Shown here piece after piece: positions 1 through 8,425 of a stretch of DNA of 13,163 nucleotides. Origin of the DNA: an uncultured Flavobacteriales bacterium (lineage in GTDB: Bacteria; Bacteroidota; Bacteroidia; Flavobacteriales; Crocinitomicaceae). Both the position numbers and the translations under genes were made by a program. The notes below the pieces were generated by a model that was given only the letters and a program-made list of their open reading frames with translations, was not told the DNA's origin and did no database searches. The number at the start of each line of letters is the position of its first letter. The stretch's first letter is position 1. The DNA lies in the NCBI GenBank assembly GCA_946478775.1, contig CAMLDR010000120.1:1-13163 (forward strand). Reading direction: 5' to 3'.

Positions 1-400
1 CTGTTCTCAGGTTCAAATCAATTCCGTTGTGGTATCTTCCTTTCCGGTATCCGTATCTGGAAGTGACAATTCCGGGAACCGGGCAAACAAAACTCTTATG
101 CAGGTCGTCCACCATACACAACCAGATCGTATCGTTCAAACGGGACATATCCGGTCTTTCCGAACTAAAACAGATATCGTTGTTCCAGGTTTGGATCAAA
201 TTTAAATTGGTATCTGACTGGATCTGATCAAAAAGCGCTTCATTCATGATTCCGTCAAACTCTTCATCCAACAGGAATTTCCATGTACGATTGGCATAAA
301 TGACCATCCGGCCTTTCTCGGTATCAACAGTATCGATCGGAGCCTGAGCCAATCCTGAAAATGAAACAAATAGTAGAAGAAAATAAAGAAATTTGTCCAT
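1..400 (-). CDS. Exported M23-family metallopeptidase, N-terminal part (cut by window edge)
   Basis: The reverse strand is open from an ATG at 400 to the window edge, giving 133 codons of the N-terminus; the rest lies outside. Residues 1-20 form a signal peptide (MDKFLYFLLLFVSFSGLAQA), so the product is exported. Residues about 105-133 read GIVTSRYGYRKGRYHNGIDL, the beginning of the LytM/M23 fold, with the HxxxD pair of zinc ligands at H124 and D128. M23 enzymes cut peptide cross-links in peptidoglycan; some family members are inactive regulators, and the second zinc motif (HxH) is not visible here. The roughly 80 residues between signal peptide and catalytic domain are not recognised. The gene has its own -7 box upstream and is separated from the FKBP gene behind it by 173 bp, so it is probably transcribed alone. 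Confidence 0.85.
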   Translation of the reverse strand, partial: MDKFLYFLLLFVSFSGLAQAPIDTVDTEKGRMVIYANRTWKFLLDEEFDGIMNEALFDQIQSDTNLNLIQTWNNDICFSSERPDMSRLNDTIWLCMVDDLHKSFVCPVPGIVTSRYGYRKGRYHNGIDLNLRT

Positions 401-573
401 AATTAAAGTCTTGGTTTTTTTCTGGGTGTGGCAAAACTAAGGAAAAAAAGCCAAAATTCCCTTCTAAAAAAACGTTAATTCCAACATTTACAAGTTCATA
501 ACTCCAATTTGATCATTGAAAACTACATTTTGATCAACAAGTGGTGACGGGATTAATCGCTTGCCCACCGGTA
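401..573. other. Intergenic stretch with a weak inverted repeat, no gene
   Basis: These 173 bp separate the stop of the tandem-FKBP gene from the start of the M23 gene. They hold the M23 promoter box and an inverted repeat with 7-bp arms, TTGATCA at 509-515 and TGATCAA at 531-537, around a 15-nt loop. It follows the FKBP gene on the minus strand, so it could be a weak terminator, but no U-tract follows. I see no coding potential. Confidence 0.4.
432..439 (-). promoter_or_regulatory. Putative -7 promoter box of the M23 gene
   Basis: On the minus strand TAGTTTTG matches the Bacteroidota -7 consensus TAnnTTTG, 31 bp ahead of the ATG at 400. I find no TTG or TTTG -33 box at the usual 17-23 bp spacing; the nearest TTTG is only about 12 bp away. 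The call therefore rests on one box. Confidence 0.45.
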
Positions 574-1452
574 CTAATTTTCGGTTTTTTGAACGGATTT
601 TCCATCCACATCCATCACAATGATATCATAGAATAACTCTTCGTTCGGCTTCACCAAATCCACATACCCTCTTGATCCATAAGCTTCTTTTGCAGGAACC
701 AAAATATAGAGTTTATCATACATTTTCATATTGAGCATTGCTTTTCTCAAACCAGGGATCAAGGAATGATCTTTCATCCCGAAAGTAAACGGGGAATCTC
801 TCTGGTAGGAATTATCGTACCGCGGATTTGACTTTGTTCCGACAAAATAATGGATTGCCAGGTTGGAGCTTTCTCCTACTTTGGCATCTGTCATTTCGGG
901 ATTTTCTTCCAATCTCCAAACCTTTACTCCATCTACCACTTTTGTGGGTTTGATTTCTTTGCCAACTCTCAGCATCACGATATTCGGAGCATTCGGCGGA
1001 ATGATTCCCGGAATTCCTTTTTTGCCGCGGGCCAATTTACCCGGAATAAAAATTTCCACAAAATCTCCTTCCCGAAGTTCTTTAATTGCCAGATCAAAAC
1101 CGGGTGTCTGCATTCCGTATCCTACCAAAAACGGAAGCATATCTCTTTGCAGCTTGTAGTTTCCATCCACTATTTCACCGTTTTGCAGCCTGGTTTTGAA
1201 ATTGATCTCATACACCAGCCCTTCCTGTACAGGAGCGCCATTACTTTTCTCAAACCATTGGATCTGAATTCCATTCGGAAAACTCTTTTTATCTACGACT
1301 TCCTTTTTAGGTTCAATCAATTTTTCCGCTTCGGACAATTGATTTCCCGCATCGCGGGTTGATGGAGCATCTTGTTTATTATCCGTCTTTTCCACACCGT
1401 TTGTGCAGGACAGGAACAACAATCCAAGTGCTAAGTATTTCAAATTTTTCAT
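574..1452 (-). CDS. Lipoprotein with two tandem FKBP-type peptidyl-prolyl isomerase domains
   Basis: 292 residues from the start chosen here. MKNLKYLALGLLFLSC is a standard lipoprotein signal peptide with the lipidated cysteine at C16. A linker of about 50 residues follows, then two FKBP-like domains at about 70-166 and 195-284. FKBP domains catalyse cis-trans isomerisation at prolines; at the cell surface or in the periplasm they act as folding factors. Domain 2 keeps several pocket residues (YD at 212-213, I232, YG at 258-259, Y275). Domain 1 has lost most of them (an R where the YG tyrosine belongs at 142), so it may be structural. An upstream in-frame ATG at 1500 overlaps the preceding stop codon as ATGA, which suggests coupling, but it would add 16 polar residues ahead of the signal peptide, so I prefer 1452. 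It is the last gene of the operon with the GldI-like and DHH genes. Confidence 0.85.
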   Translation of the reverse strand: MKNLKYLALGLLFLSCTNGVEKTDNKQDAPSTRDAGNQLSEAEKLIEPKKEVVDKKSFPNGIQIQWFEKSNGAPVQEGLVYEINFKTRLQNGEIVDGNYKLQRDMLPFLVGYGMQTPGFDLAIKELREGDFVEIFIPGKLARGKKGIPGIIPPNAPNIVMLRVGKEIKPTKVVDGVKVWRLEENPEMTDAKVGESSNLAIHYFVGTKSNPRYDNSYQRDSPFTFGMKDHSLIPGLRKAMLNMKMYDKLYILVPAKEAYGSRGYVDLVKPNEELFYDIIVMDVDGKSVQKTEN

Positions 1453-1496
1453 TCTGGTACGGTTTGAGTGTGGGTATGCGTGTGAGGAGGAACCAT

Positions 1497-2009
1497 TCAT
1501 TCTAATCCGATTAATTCAATATCAACCACTAAAGGTGAAAGCGGTGGAATTTTCTCAAGATCACCTACCAACCCATGAGCCAAATGACTAGGAAAGACGA
1601 GTTTAGCCTTCTCTCCTACCCGCATCAATTTAATTCCTTCATGAATCCCGGATTCCATTTCACTTTTGTCAATCCGAAAGATATCTACCTCATCGGAAGC
1701 GGTTTTATAAACTTCTGTTCCGTCGAGCAGACTTATTTTATACTGTGTCCTTGCATCCATTCCGGCTTGCGGAATTGCTCCTTCTGTCTTTTTAAAAATC
1801 ACATAACGCAATCCTGTTCCGGTTTGTTTCACCTCCCAATTCTCATGCTGGGCAAAGTAAAGATCGATGTTAATGCTTTCTTCAACCGCCAGTTCCTTGT
1901 TCATTTCGGTGGATTTTTTCATGTTCCACTCAATGGGTTTCGGCTGTTGCTCTTCTTCTGCACAGGAACATAAGATCAGCAGGCAGAACAAAAATTCTTT
2001 TTTAATCAT
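1497..2009 (-). CDS. GldI-like FKBP-type peptidyl-prolyl isomerase lipoprotein
   Basis: 170 residues. The signal peptide ends in LILCSC, with C16 (or C14) as the lipidated residue, followed by acidic AEEE, typical of exported Bacteroidota lipoproteins. A single FKBP-like domain spans about 85-168 (YKISLLDGTEVY, GIHEGIKLMRVGEKAKLVFP, then SHLAHGLVGDLEKIPP). Size, lipoprotein signal and the pattern MNKxL..EE..ID..GIKLM..EK..FPSHL.HG..GD resemble gliding-motility protein GldI as I remember it from Flavobacterium; that match is from memory. Gliding cannot be inferred from this gene alone. Several residues that line the FKBP active site are replaced (the FD pair is VY, the pocket tryptophan is I or H, the YG tyrosine is H145), so catalysis is doubtful. 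The start overlaps the DHH stop by 4 bp and its stop overlaps a potential downstream ATG, indicating translational coupling. Confidence 0.8.
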   Translation of the reverse strand: MIKKEFLFCLLILCSCAEEEQQPKPIEWNMKKSTEMNKELAVEESINIDLYFAQHENWEVKQTGTGLRYVIFKKTEGAIPQAGMDARTQYKISLLDGTEVYKTASDEVDIFRIDKSEMESGIHEGIKLMRVGEKAKLVFPSHLAHGLVGDLEKIPPLSPLVVDIELIGLE

Positions 2010-3013
2010 GCTTTAGGAATGAAATCTTTCACAAATGTTACAAATTTTTCGACTGTTTTCTCCAAATTTTCGGATGAAATTCCTCCGGAAGCATAGGCAT
2101 GTCCTCCGCCTTCGAAATGGGTTTTAGCGAGTTCATTTACAAAATAATCTCCTTTTGCCCGGAATGAAATTTTCACCTTCCCATCTTTCTCTACGAACAA
2201 TACCGCCATTTTGATTCCCTGGATTCCAAGGATCTGGTTTACCAGACCTTCCGTATCTCCTTTTTGGTAGTTGTACTTTTTCAATTCTTCTTCCGAAAGC
2301 GATGCGTATGCCACATGGATGTCATTCATACAAACCAATTTTTCGGACAGGGCAAAACCTCTTAATTTGATGCGGTCAACCGTATTGGTATCGTAAACGG
2401 ATTCATGAACGAGGTGATGTTTCACTCCTCTCCGGATCAGATCTGCAATGATCTCGTGCGTATCGGCGCTAACGGAAGGGAATCTGAAAGATCCCGTATC
2501 TGTCATTATTCCCAGGTAAATACATGCCGCGGATGTTTCGTCCAGGTAATCCAAACGACCGATTTCTTTCAGCCACTTATAGACCAATTCGCAGGTTGAG
2601 CAGGCAGTTGTTTCGGAAATCACTACCTGACAAAAATCTGCCGGATGTAAATGGTGATCGATCATGACTTTATTGGCTGACGCCGTCATCAAAACTTCCT
2701 GCATGACATCGCCCACACGTGAAGGCTCGTTGTAATCGAGGCAAAAGATCAGATCAGCAGACTGAAGTGCTGCAGTTGCCTGCTCTCGTTTGGTTTCAAA
2801 ATCGAGAATTAGTTCCTGTCCCGAAACCCAATGTAAAAATTCAGGAGCGGGATCAGGATGAACGACCTGAACGTTTTTCCCCCAGTTCTTTAGAATGTGA
2901 TACAGACCCAATGAACTTCCGATCGAATCTCCGTCCGGGGACTTGTGCGCTGTAATGACGATTGACTGAGCCTGATCGACGAGCTCTTTTATTTTTTGTG
3001 ATGATTGATGCAT
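2006..3013 (-). CDS. DHH/DHHA1 phosphoesterase, NrnA-like oligoribonuclease / pAp phosphatase
   Basis: 335 residues, the usual length of the NrnA branch. The family degrades 2-5 nt nanoRNAs and dephosphorylates 3'-phosphoadenosine 5'-phosphate in the cytoplasm with Mn2+. The metal-binding motifs are all visible: AHKSPDGDS with H23, D27 and D29; DYNEPSR with D93; the signature DHH at 119-121; and TDTGSFRF with D172. The C-terminal DHHA1 substrate-binding domain ends in EGGGHAYASGG (about 301-311). No active-site residue is missing. It is the first gene of the operon with the two FKBP lipoproteins, overlapping the next by 4 bp. Pairing of a DHH gene with a gldI-type gene recurs in Flavobacteriia as far as I recall; the reason is not known to me. 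Other DHH enzymes (RecJ, c-di-AMP phosphodiesterases) are less likely because the extra domains are absent. Confidence 0.9.
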   Translation of the reverse strand: MHQSSQKIKELVDQAQSIVITAHKSPDGDSIGSSLGLYHILKNWGKNVQVVHPDPAPEFLHWVSGQELILDFETKREQATAALQSADLIFCLDYNEPSRVGDVMQEVLMTASANKVMIDHHLHPADFCQVVISETTACSTCELVYKWLKEIGRLDYLDETSAACIYLGIMTDTGSFRFPSVSADTHEIIADLIRRGVKHHLVHESVYDTNTVDRIKLRGFALSEKLVCMNDIHVAYASLSEEELKKYNYQKGDTEGLVNQILGIQGIKMAVLFVEKDGKVKISFRAKGDYFVNELAKTHFEGGGHAYASGGISSENLEKTVEKFVTFVKDFIPKA

Positions 3014-3017
3014 GGTG

Positions 3018-3025
3018 TGAAATTA
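3018..3025 (-). promoter_or_regulatory. Possible variant -7 box of the DHH operon
   Basis: TAATTTCA, within CGTAATTTCACACC, lies 4 bp ahead of the ATG at 3013. It differs from TAnnTTTG by a C for T and a final A. The same string, with one change, lies ahead of dapA (CGTAATTTCGCAC), which is the main reason to list it. No -33 box is seen. Confidence 0.25.
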
Positions 3026-3060
3026 CGAATTCCCTGAAGATTGTGAATCGACTTCGATAC

Positions 3061-3100
3061 AAAACAGTAGGGGCGGAAAATTTTCCGCCCCTACTGTTTT
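3061..3100. terminator. Perfect 40-bp palindrome, probable terminator of the dapA operon and dispersed repeat copy 1
   Basis: The left arm AAAACAGTAGGGGCGGAAAA is followed directly by its exact reverse complement, with no spacer. It begins 18 bp past the stop of the small secreted gene on the minus strand. There the transcript would fold into a G+C-rich stem (GTAGGGGCGG with its complement) ending in UUUU, as in an intrinsic terminator. Because the palindrome is symmetric it could also work on the other strand. A 32-bp relative lies at 5577-5608 with paired substitutions, so this is also a dispersed element. Confidence 0.75.
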
Positions 3101-3118
3101 TCAATATGATTTAACGGA

Positions 3119-3589
3119 TTAGAATCCTGTTTTCTCAGAGCGTTTTGTTTCGATTAACACACCTACACAAGCCAATTTCTTCTTATCTCCGCCTGTAATG
3201 GATACGTTGATGAAGATTTTGCGTGATTTATCGGATGTGAATTCCAAAACTTCAGCATTTCCTGAAGAAGCCAATACTTTTTTCACTCTTTTAAAGGTTT
3301 CTTTTTCGCCTTCGGCTTTCTTCTCTACAACTAATTCATAGATCTCGTAGTTCAGTGTACCGACACTTCCTTCACCCAAAACGGTTGTTAAACGGTAATC
3401 CAATCCCTGGTGAGCAATGAAAGACATTTCGTAAGATTCGTCAGCAGCAATTGCACCCGAACGCGATTGAGAATTTAAACTGTATGCGTCTTTAGTCTTT
3501 TTCTTTTTCATGAATGTCTCTGCGGGAGGACACTGAGCAAAACTAAATACAAAACCAAATAATAGGGTTGCTGTTAAAATAAATTTCAT
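3119..3589 (-). CDS. Small secreted protein of unknown function
   Basis: 156 residues. MKFILTATLLFGFVFSFAQ is a clear signal peptide with cleavage expected near A18, so the mature protein of about 138 residues is periplasmic or outer-surface. Two cysteines (C20, near the mature N-terminus, and C141) could form a disulfide. The body alternates short beta-prone strands (YEMSFIAH, DYRLTTVL, LNYEIYELVVE, KIFINVSITGG), suggesting a beta-sandwich, and is rich in lysine. I recognise no family. It starts 10 bp after the preceding lipoprotein stop and ends just before the palindromic terminator, so it is the last gene of the dapA operon. A function linked to its lipoprotein neighbour is plausible but unproven. 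Confidence 0.75.
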   Translation of the reverse strand: MKFILTATLLFGFVFSFAQCPPAETFMKKKKTKDAYSLNSQSRSGAIAADESYEMSFIAHQGLDYRLTTVLGEGSVGTLNYEIYELVVEKKAEGEKETFKRVKKVLASSGNAEVLEFTSDKSRKIFINVSITGGDKKKLACVGVLIETKRSEKTGF

Positions 3590-3599
3590 ATCTGTGAAG

Positions 3600-4466
3600 T
3601 TAAGCAGTTACAATTTTAGTACGGATTTCTATGATCTTTTTCGAAAGGTTATCGAAACACTTTTGAGTCATCTTGCAGCTGTCTCCGCCTGAAAAAGTTA
3701 ATTTACCGTTGGAGTTCTGTACCTGAGTTTCCCCGGAATTACAATCCAATTGCTCGTATACTTTCAGGATTTCCTCAATGGAAGCAGAGTATTCTTTCAC
3801 CGCTTCATTATCCTGGTAACTCACAAGGAATTCCAATAAGTTCTCGGCAACTAATTTTTGGTCAGCCAAAGCCTGGTCCAGCTTCGGTGATTTTCCGAAA
3901 CCTTTGGAACTTCCAATCATCAGGTGCATGGATTCGATCCAGCCTCCTACAAGCATCAATGAAAGCTCATCCCCTTTGTCGATCTCGATCAAACGCTGGA
4001 ATGTACGATTGTATACATCATCACTCAATTTGAATAATGAATCTGCATTTCCGTCCCATTTTTTAGCTAACTCACCCAACTCATTCCCAAACACCTGTGC
4101 AACACCGATATCGGAACCTAATTTTTCCAATTTACCGAAGTAGCTCAGGTACTTGTTTGTCTCGTTAAATGAAGTCAAATAAGCAACGTCTGCCGTATAC
4201 ACACCAAAGTTCAATGCTTTTTGAGAAGAGTTTGAATACTTATCTGCCATTGCAGGATCGTGTAAGATCTTTGTATTCTTAATTGCATCCATCTTAGAGA
4301 TCAAAGCAAACTGCTCCGACGGAGATGGAATATTGTAGTTTACGTTAGCAGCAGCTACAGTTTCCTGTTCTTCAACCGTTGCTACCTCTTGTTTTTCCTC
4401 TCCGGAACCACAAGCATAAGCAAACATTAACAAGATGCCACCTAAGATTAGTTTGTTTTTCATCAT
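3600..4466 (-). CDS. Lipoprotein of unknown function in the dapA operon
   Basis: 288 residues from the ATG at 4466. MMKNKLILGGILLMFAYACGSGEE is a lipoprotein signal with a relaxed lipobox and lipidated C19. An acidic linker (EEKQEVATVEEQE) follows, then a mostly helical domain with the distinctive string LNFGVYTADVAYLTSF and later SLMLVGGWIESMHLMIG. I have a vague memory of similar Bacteroidota proteins of unknown function but can name no family. A cysteine pair (about C242 and C265, in LDCNSGE and GDSCKMTQKC) lies near the C-terminus. A longer reading from 4499 adds 11 residues ahead of the signal peptide; the shorter start gives a normal signal peptide and leaves room for a -7-like box at 4481-4488, so I chose it. 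It begins 45 bp after the dapA stop and is followed after 10 bp by the secreted protein gene. Confidence 0.75.
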   Translation of the reverse strand: MMKNKLILGGILLMFAYACGSGEEKQEVATVEEQETVAAANVNYNIPSPSEQFALISKMDAIKNTKILHDPAMADKYSNSSQKALNFGVYTADVAYLTSFNETNKYLSYFGKLEKLGSDIGVAQVFGNELGELAKKWDGNADSLFKLSDDVYNRTFQRLIEIDKGDELSLMLVGGWIESMHLMIGSSKGFGKSPKLDQALADQKLVAENLLEFLVSYQDNEAVKEYSASIEEILKVYEQLDCNSGETQVQNSNGKLTFSGGDSCKMTQKCFDNLSKKIIEIRTKIVTA

Positions 4467-4480
4467 CAAGTAATTTAGTG

Positions 4481-4488
4481 CGAATCTA
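4481..4488 (-). promoter_or_regulatory. Possible internal variant -7 box ahead of the lipoprotein gene
   Basis: TAGATTCG, extended as TAGATTCGCAC, resembles the variant box ahead of dapA (TAATTTCGCAC). It lies 14 bp ahead of the ATG at 4466. If real, the two unknown genes can be expressed apart from dapA, and the upstream ATG at 4499 cannot be the start on that transcript. No -33 box is evident. Confidence 0.2.
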
Positions 4489-4511
4489 TTAATTTTCAAT
4501 CAATCGCGTGA

Positions 4512-5387
4512 TTATTTAGTCAGTTTTTTTGTTTCTGCAACAATTTTTGCTTTCAGACCTTCAGAAACGGGCATCAATGGAAGACGCATAAATGGTTTCA
4601 TCCAACCCAGTTCTTCCAGTGCAATTTTCACTCCACCCGGATTTCCTTCTGCGAAAAGCAGTTTCGTAACCGGAAGCAGATCGTAATGGAATTTCCGTGC
4701 GGTTGCAAAGTCTCCGTTCAAAGCACTTGTAACCATTTGGCTGAATTGTTTCGGGAATGAATTGGCTACCACAGAAATAACTCCGTCGGCACCGGCAGCG
4801 ATCAGAGGCAAGGTAATTGCATCGTCACCTGAAAGCACTAAAAACCCTTCCGGTCTGCAGCGAATGATCTCCATGATCTGTTCCATGTTCCCGGAAGCTT
4901 CTTTCATGGCTACAATGTTTTTGATCTCTGCCAATTCCAATGTGGTTTCAGCAAGTACATTGGAACCTGTTCGTCCCGGAACGTTGTATAAAATGATCGG
5001 CAAATCCGTTTCGGAAGCCAATACTTTGTAATGTGCGATATAACCTGCCTGTGTGGGTTTGTTGTAATAAGGAGCAACCGAAAGAATTCCGTCCACTCCT
5101 TTCGGAATATGCTTAAATGCTTCTGCCACAGCCATGGTATTATTTCCACCTGCTCCATAAACAACCGGCAATTTTCCATTATTCACTTCTAAAACTGTTT
5201 CAAGCACTTGTTTCTTTTCTTCACTATTCAAGGTTGGAGATTCGCCTGTAGTTCCCTGAACTACCAGGTAGTTGGTGCCTCCGGAAATTTGTTCCTCTAC
5301 CAATCTGCGCAATGCCGGAAAATCAATTGACATATCTGCATTGAACGGTGTAACCAATGCAACTCCGGCTCCTTTAAATAGATTCAT
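4512..5387 (-). CDS. dapA: 4-hydroxy-tetrahydrodipicolinate synthase
   Basis: 291 residues, full length. DapA condenses pyruvate with aspartate semialdehyde in the cytoplasm, the first committed step to diaminopimelate (peptidoglycan) and lysine. The family residues are visible: GTTGES with T46 and T47 at the substrate pocket, Y108 in APYYNKP, YNVPGRT with catalytic Y134 and R139 that binds the carboxylate, and the Schiff-base lysine K162 in AMKEASG. The chain is a complete (beta/alpha)8 barrel. It is the first gene of a three-gene operon with two exported proteins of unknown function, an arrangement that hints at an envelope role for them. It is divergent from the small gene at 5641. Confidence 0.97.
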   Translation of the reverse strand: MNLFKGAGVALVTPFNADMSIDFPALRRLVEEQISGGTNYLVVQGTTGESPTLNSEEKKQVLETVLEVNNGKLPVVYGAGGNNTMAVAEAFKHIPKGVDGILSVAPYYNKPTQAGYIAHYKVLASETDLPIILYNVPGRTGSNVLAETTLELAEIKNIVAMKEASGNMEQIMEIIRCRPEGFLVLSGDDAITLPLIAAGADGVISVVANSFPKQFSQMVTSALNGDFATARKFHYDLLPVTKLLFAEGNPGGVKIALEELGWMKPFMRLPLMPVSEGLKAKIVAETKKLTK

Positions 5388-5419
5388 TGTATTTGTTTTT
5401 AAACAGTAAAAAGTTCGTG

Positions 5420-5427
5420 CGAAATTA
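5420..5427 (-). promoter_or_regulatory. Possible variant -7 box of dapA
   Basis: TAATTTCG in the context CCGTAATTTCGCAC lies 32 bp ahead of the dapA ATG. It departs from TAnnTTTG at one base and is nearly identical to the string ahead of the DHH gene. No -33 box at normal spacing. Confidence 0.3.
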
Positions 5428-5508
5428 CGGAATTTTCAAGCGATTCATTCCCTGTAAAACAATTTATTTCAAAATGTTAAGAATCTATACAAACAATGCT
5501 TTATATAG

Positions 5509-5541
5509 GCTTGACCTACGCTTGATCCACGCTTGATCCGT
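5509..5541 (+). repeat. Three tandem 11-bp repeats in the dapA / small-gene intergenic region
   Basis: The units are GCTTGACCTAC, GCTTGATCCAC and GCTTGATCCGT, end to end. The period is one helical turn, so the shared CTTGA cores face the same side of the DNA. That is the geometry of a multi-site operator, but no regulator is known and the array lies about 80-90 bp from the nearer promoter box. Confidence 0.6.
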
Positions 5542-5576
5542 CTTTCATGTTCCCGGTAGTTATTTTGATAAAAAAT

Positions 5577-5608
5577 CAGTAGGGGCAGAAAATTTTCTGC
5601 CCCTACTG
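5577..5608. repeat. Perfect 32-bp palindrome, dispersed repeat copy 2
   Basis: CAGTAGGGGCAGAAAA is followed by its exact reverse complement. It matches the core of the palindrome at 3061-3100 except for an A in the left arm and the matching T in the right arm (GGGGCAG against GGGGCGG). Here it lies between divergent genes, 20 bp ahead of the -7 box of the 5641 gene, so termination of a neighbouring operon cannot explain it. Confidence 0.75.
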
Positions 5609-5628
5609 TCAAAAAAACATTCATTAAC

Positions 5629-5636
5629 TAATTTTG
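5629..5636 (+). promoter_or_regulatory. Putative -7 promoter box of the small unknown gene
   Basis: TAATTTTG is an exact TAnnTTTG match and ends only 4 bp before the ATG at 5641. Transcription would begin at or next to the start codon, giving a leaderless or nearly leaderless mRNA. At the expected -33 distance the sequence is TGT, at the right edge of the palindrome, not TTG. Confidence 0.5.
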
Positions 5637-5640
5637 TGGT

Positions 5641-5970
5641 ATGACTACAAATCCATTCCCGTTTAAAGTGCTTTTTTGGTTTGCCGATGATTCAAAGATC
5701 ATTGCAGAGATCAAACGAACAGACATTCAATCGGAAGACAAGAACCTGGTTTACTCCTGGCTTCATATCGACACCCATTCTGAGCAGATAAAGAAGCTCA
5801 CGTTTCAATCCATGAATCAGTTGGATGGAGAACAAATCAGAATGTTTTCCGAAGGGATTTTAAAATGGAATACAGCGTATGTCACTTTTGACGGTAAAAA
5901 AATGACGCGTGTTGAACCGGAACAACTGCCGCTTGAAGCGTTGGAGTTGATTGCAGGGTTTTTGGATTGA
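5641..5970 (+). CDS. Small cytoplasmic protein of unknown function
   Basis: 109 residues, with no signal peptide or membrane segment. The N-terminal half reads as beta strands (FKVLFWFADDSKIIAEI, then a turn and NLVYSWLHI). The C-terminal half is helix and strand, ending in LPLEALELIAGFLD, a probable amphipathic helix. There are no cysteines and no motif I know. Support for a real gene comes from the -7 box just before the ATG, normal codon use and absence of an overlapping better gene. It is a monocistronic gene facing ligA, with 123 bp of intergenic DNA between their stops and no strong terminator hairpin in it. Confidence 0.65.
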   Translation: MTTNPFPFKVLFWFADDSKIIAEIKRTDIQSEDKNLVYSWLHIDTHSEQIKKLTFQSMNQLDGEQIRMFSEGILKWNTAYVTFDGKKMTRVEPEQLPLEALELIAGFLD

Positions 5971-6093
5971 GATTATCAGTCATTGCTGACGATCAAAAGC
6001 CACCCTCCTTTATCCTCCTCACAACTTTCGCACTAACGTTTGTCGTTGTTACGTCTTCACATACTCCGCATGCTCTTCTCCAGGGAGGAAACC

Positions 6094-8145
<2,052 letters not shown>

Positions 8146-8220
8146 TTAATAATTGTGAATGCGAATGACGATTAACCTTCTTTGTTTGAAATTTCAACCA
8201 CTCCAACAATATTCCTTGCT

Positions 8221-8250
8221 CCTACTTTTTGCCGAGGCAGAAAAAGTAGG
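8221..8250. repeat. Imperfect inverted repeat (hairpin)
   Basis: CCTACTTTTTGCC at 8221-8233 pairs with GGCAGAAAAAGTAGG at 8236-8250 across a 2-bp centre, with a two-base bulge in the right arm. It is not at the end of either neighbouring gene, so it is not an obvious terminator; a dispersed repeat is more likely. Confidence 0.55.
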
Positions 8251-8363
8251 CAAAACTGCCTTTAACCCAATTACAGCGTTAGAGCAGGCTTCCCTTTCGG
8301 ACTTATTCTCGAAAAGAAGGGATCAGGATCCGGAATGCAATCCCACAGTAGTTTTACAAACAC

Positions 8364-8425
8364 TGTAGGATCAGCACTTTTCGGTCTAAGTAACCGAAAT
8401 GGAAGCCCTTTACTTTCATCCTACA
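8364..8425. repeat. Nested inverted repeats (stem within stem)
   Basis: Outer arms TGTAGGAT (8364-8371) and ATCCTACA (8418-8425) are exact complements. Inside them TTTCGGT (8379-8385) and ACCGAAA (8393-8399) form a second exact stem around a 7-nt loop. This could be the end structure of a small non-autonomous element or a structured RNA; nothing else identifies it. Confidence 0.5.

Noticed and set aside
540..585. String CACCGGTACTAATTTTCGG that recalls the 3' end of a 23S rRNA
   Set aside because: No rRNA-like sequence lies upstream, and part of it is the coding end of the tandem-FKBP gene; coincidence.
850..1362. 170-codon forward frame antisense to the tandem-FKBP gene
   Set aside because: Shadow of a clear lipoprotein gene; very rich in F, H and S as antisense frames often are.
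1453..1500. Upstream ATG start for the tandem-FKBP lipoprotein
   Set aside because: Although it overlaps the previous stop as ATGA, it would put 16 polar residues before an otherwise ideal lipoprotein signal peptide; kept as an alternative only.
5971..6093. Convergent gap between the 5641 gene and ligA considered as bidirectional terminator
   Set aside because: Only short partial pairings (such as CCTCC with GGAGG) are visible, without a compact stem and U-tract.
8159..8368. 69-codon forward frame in the ligA / pseudouridine synthase gap
   Set aside because: It runs straight through the hairpin at 8221-8250, has no promoter box or recognisable motif, and the composition looks like translated repeat DNA.
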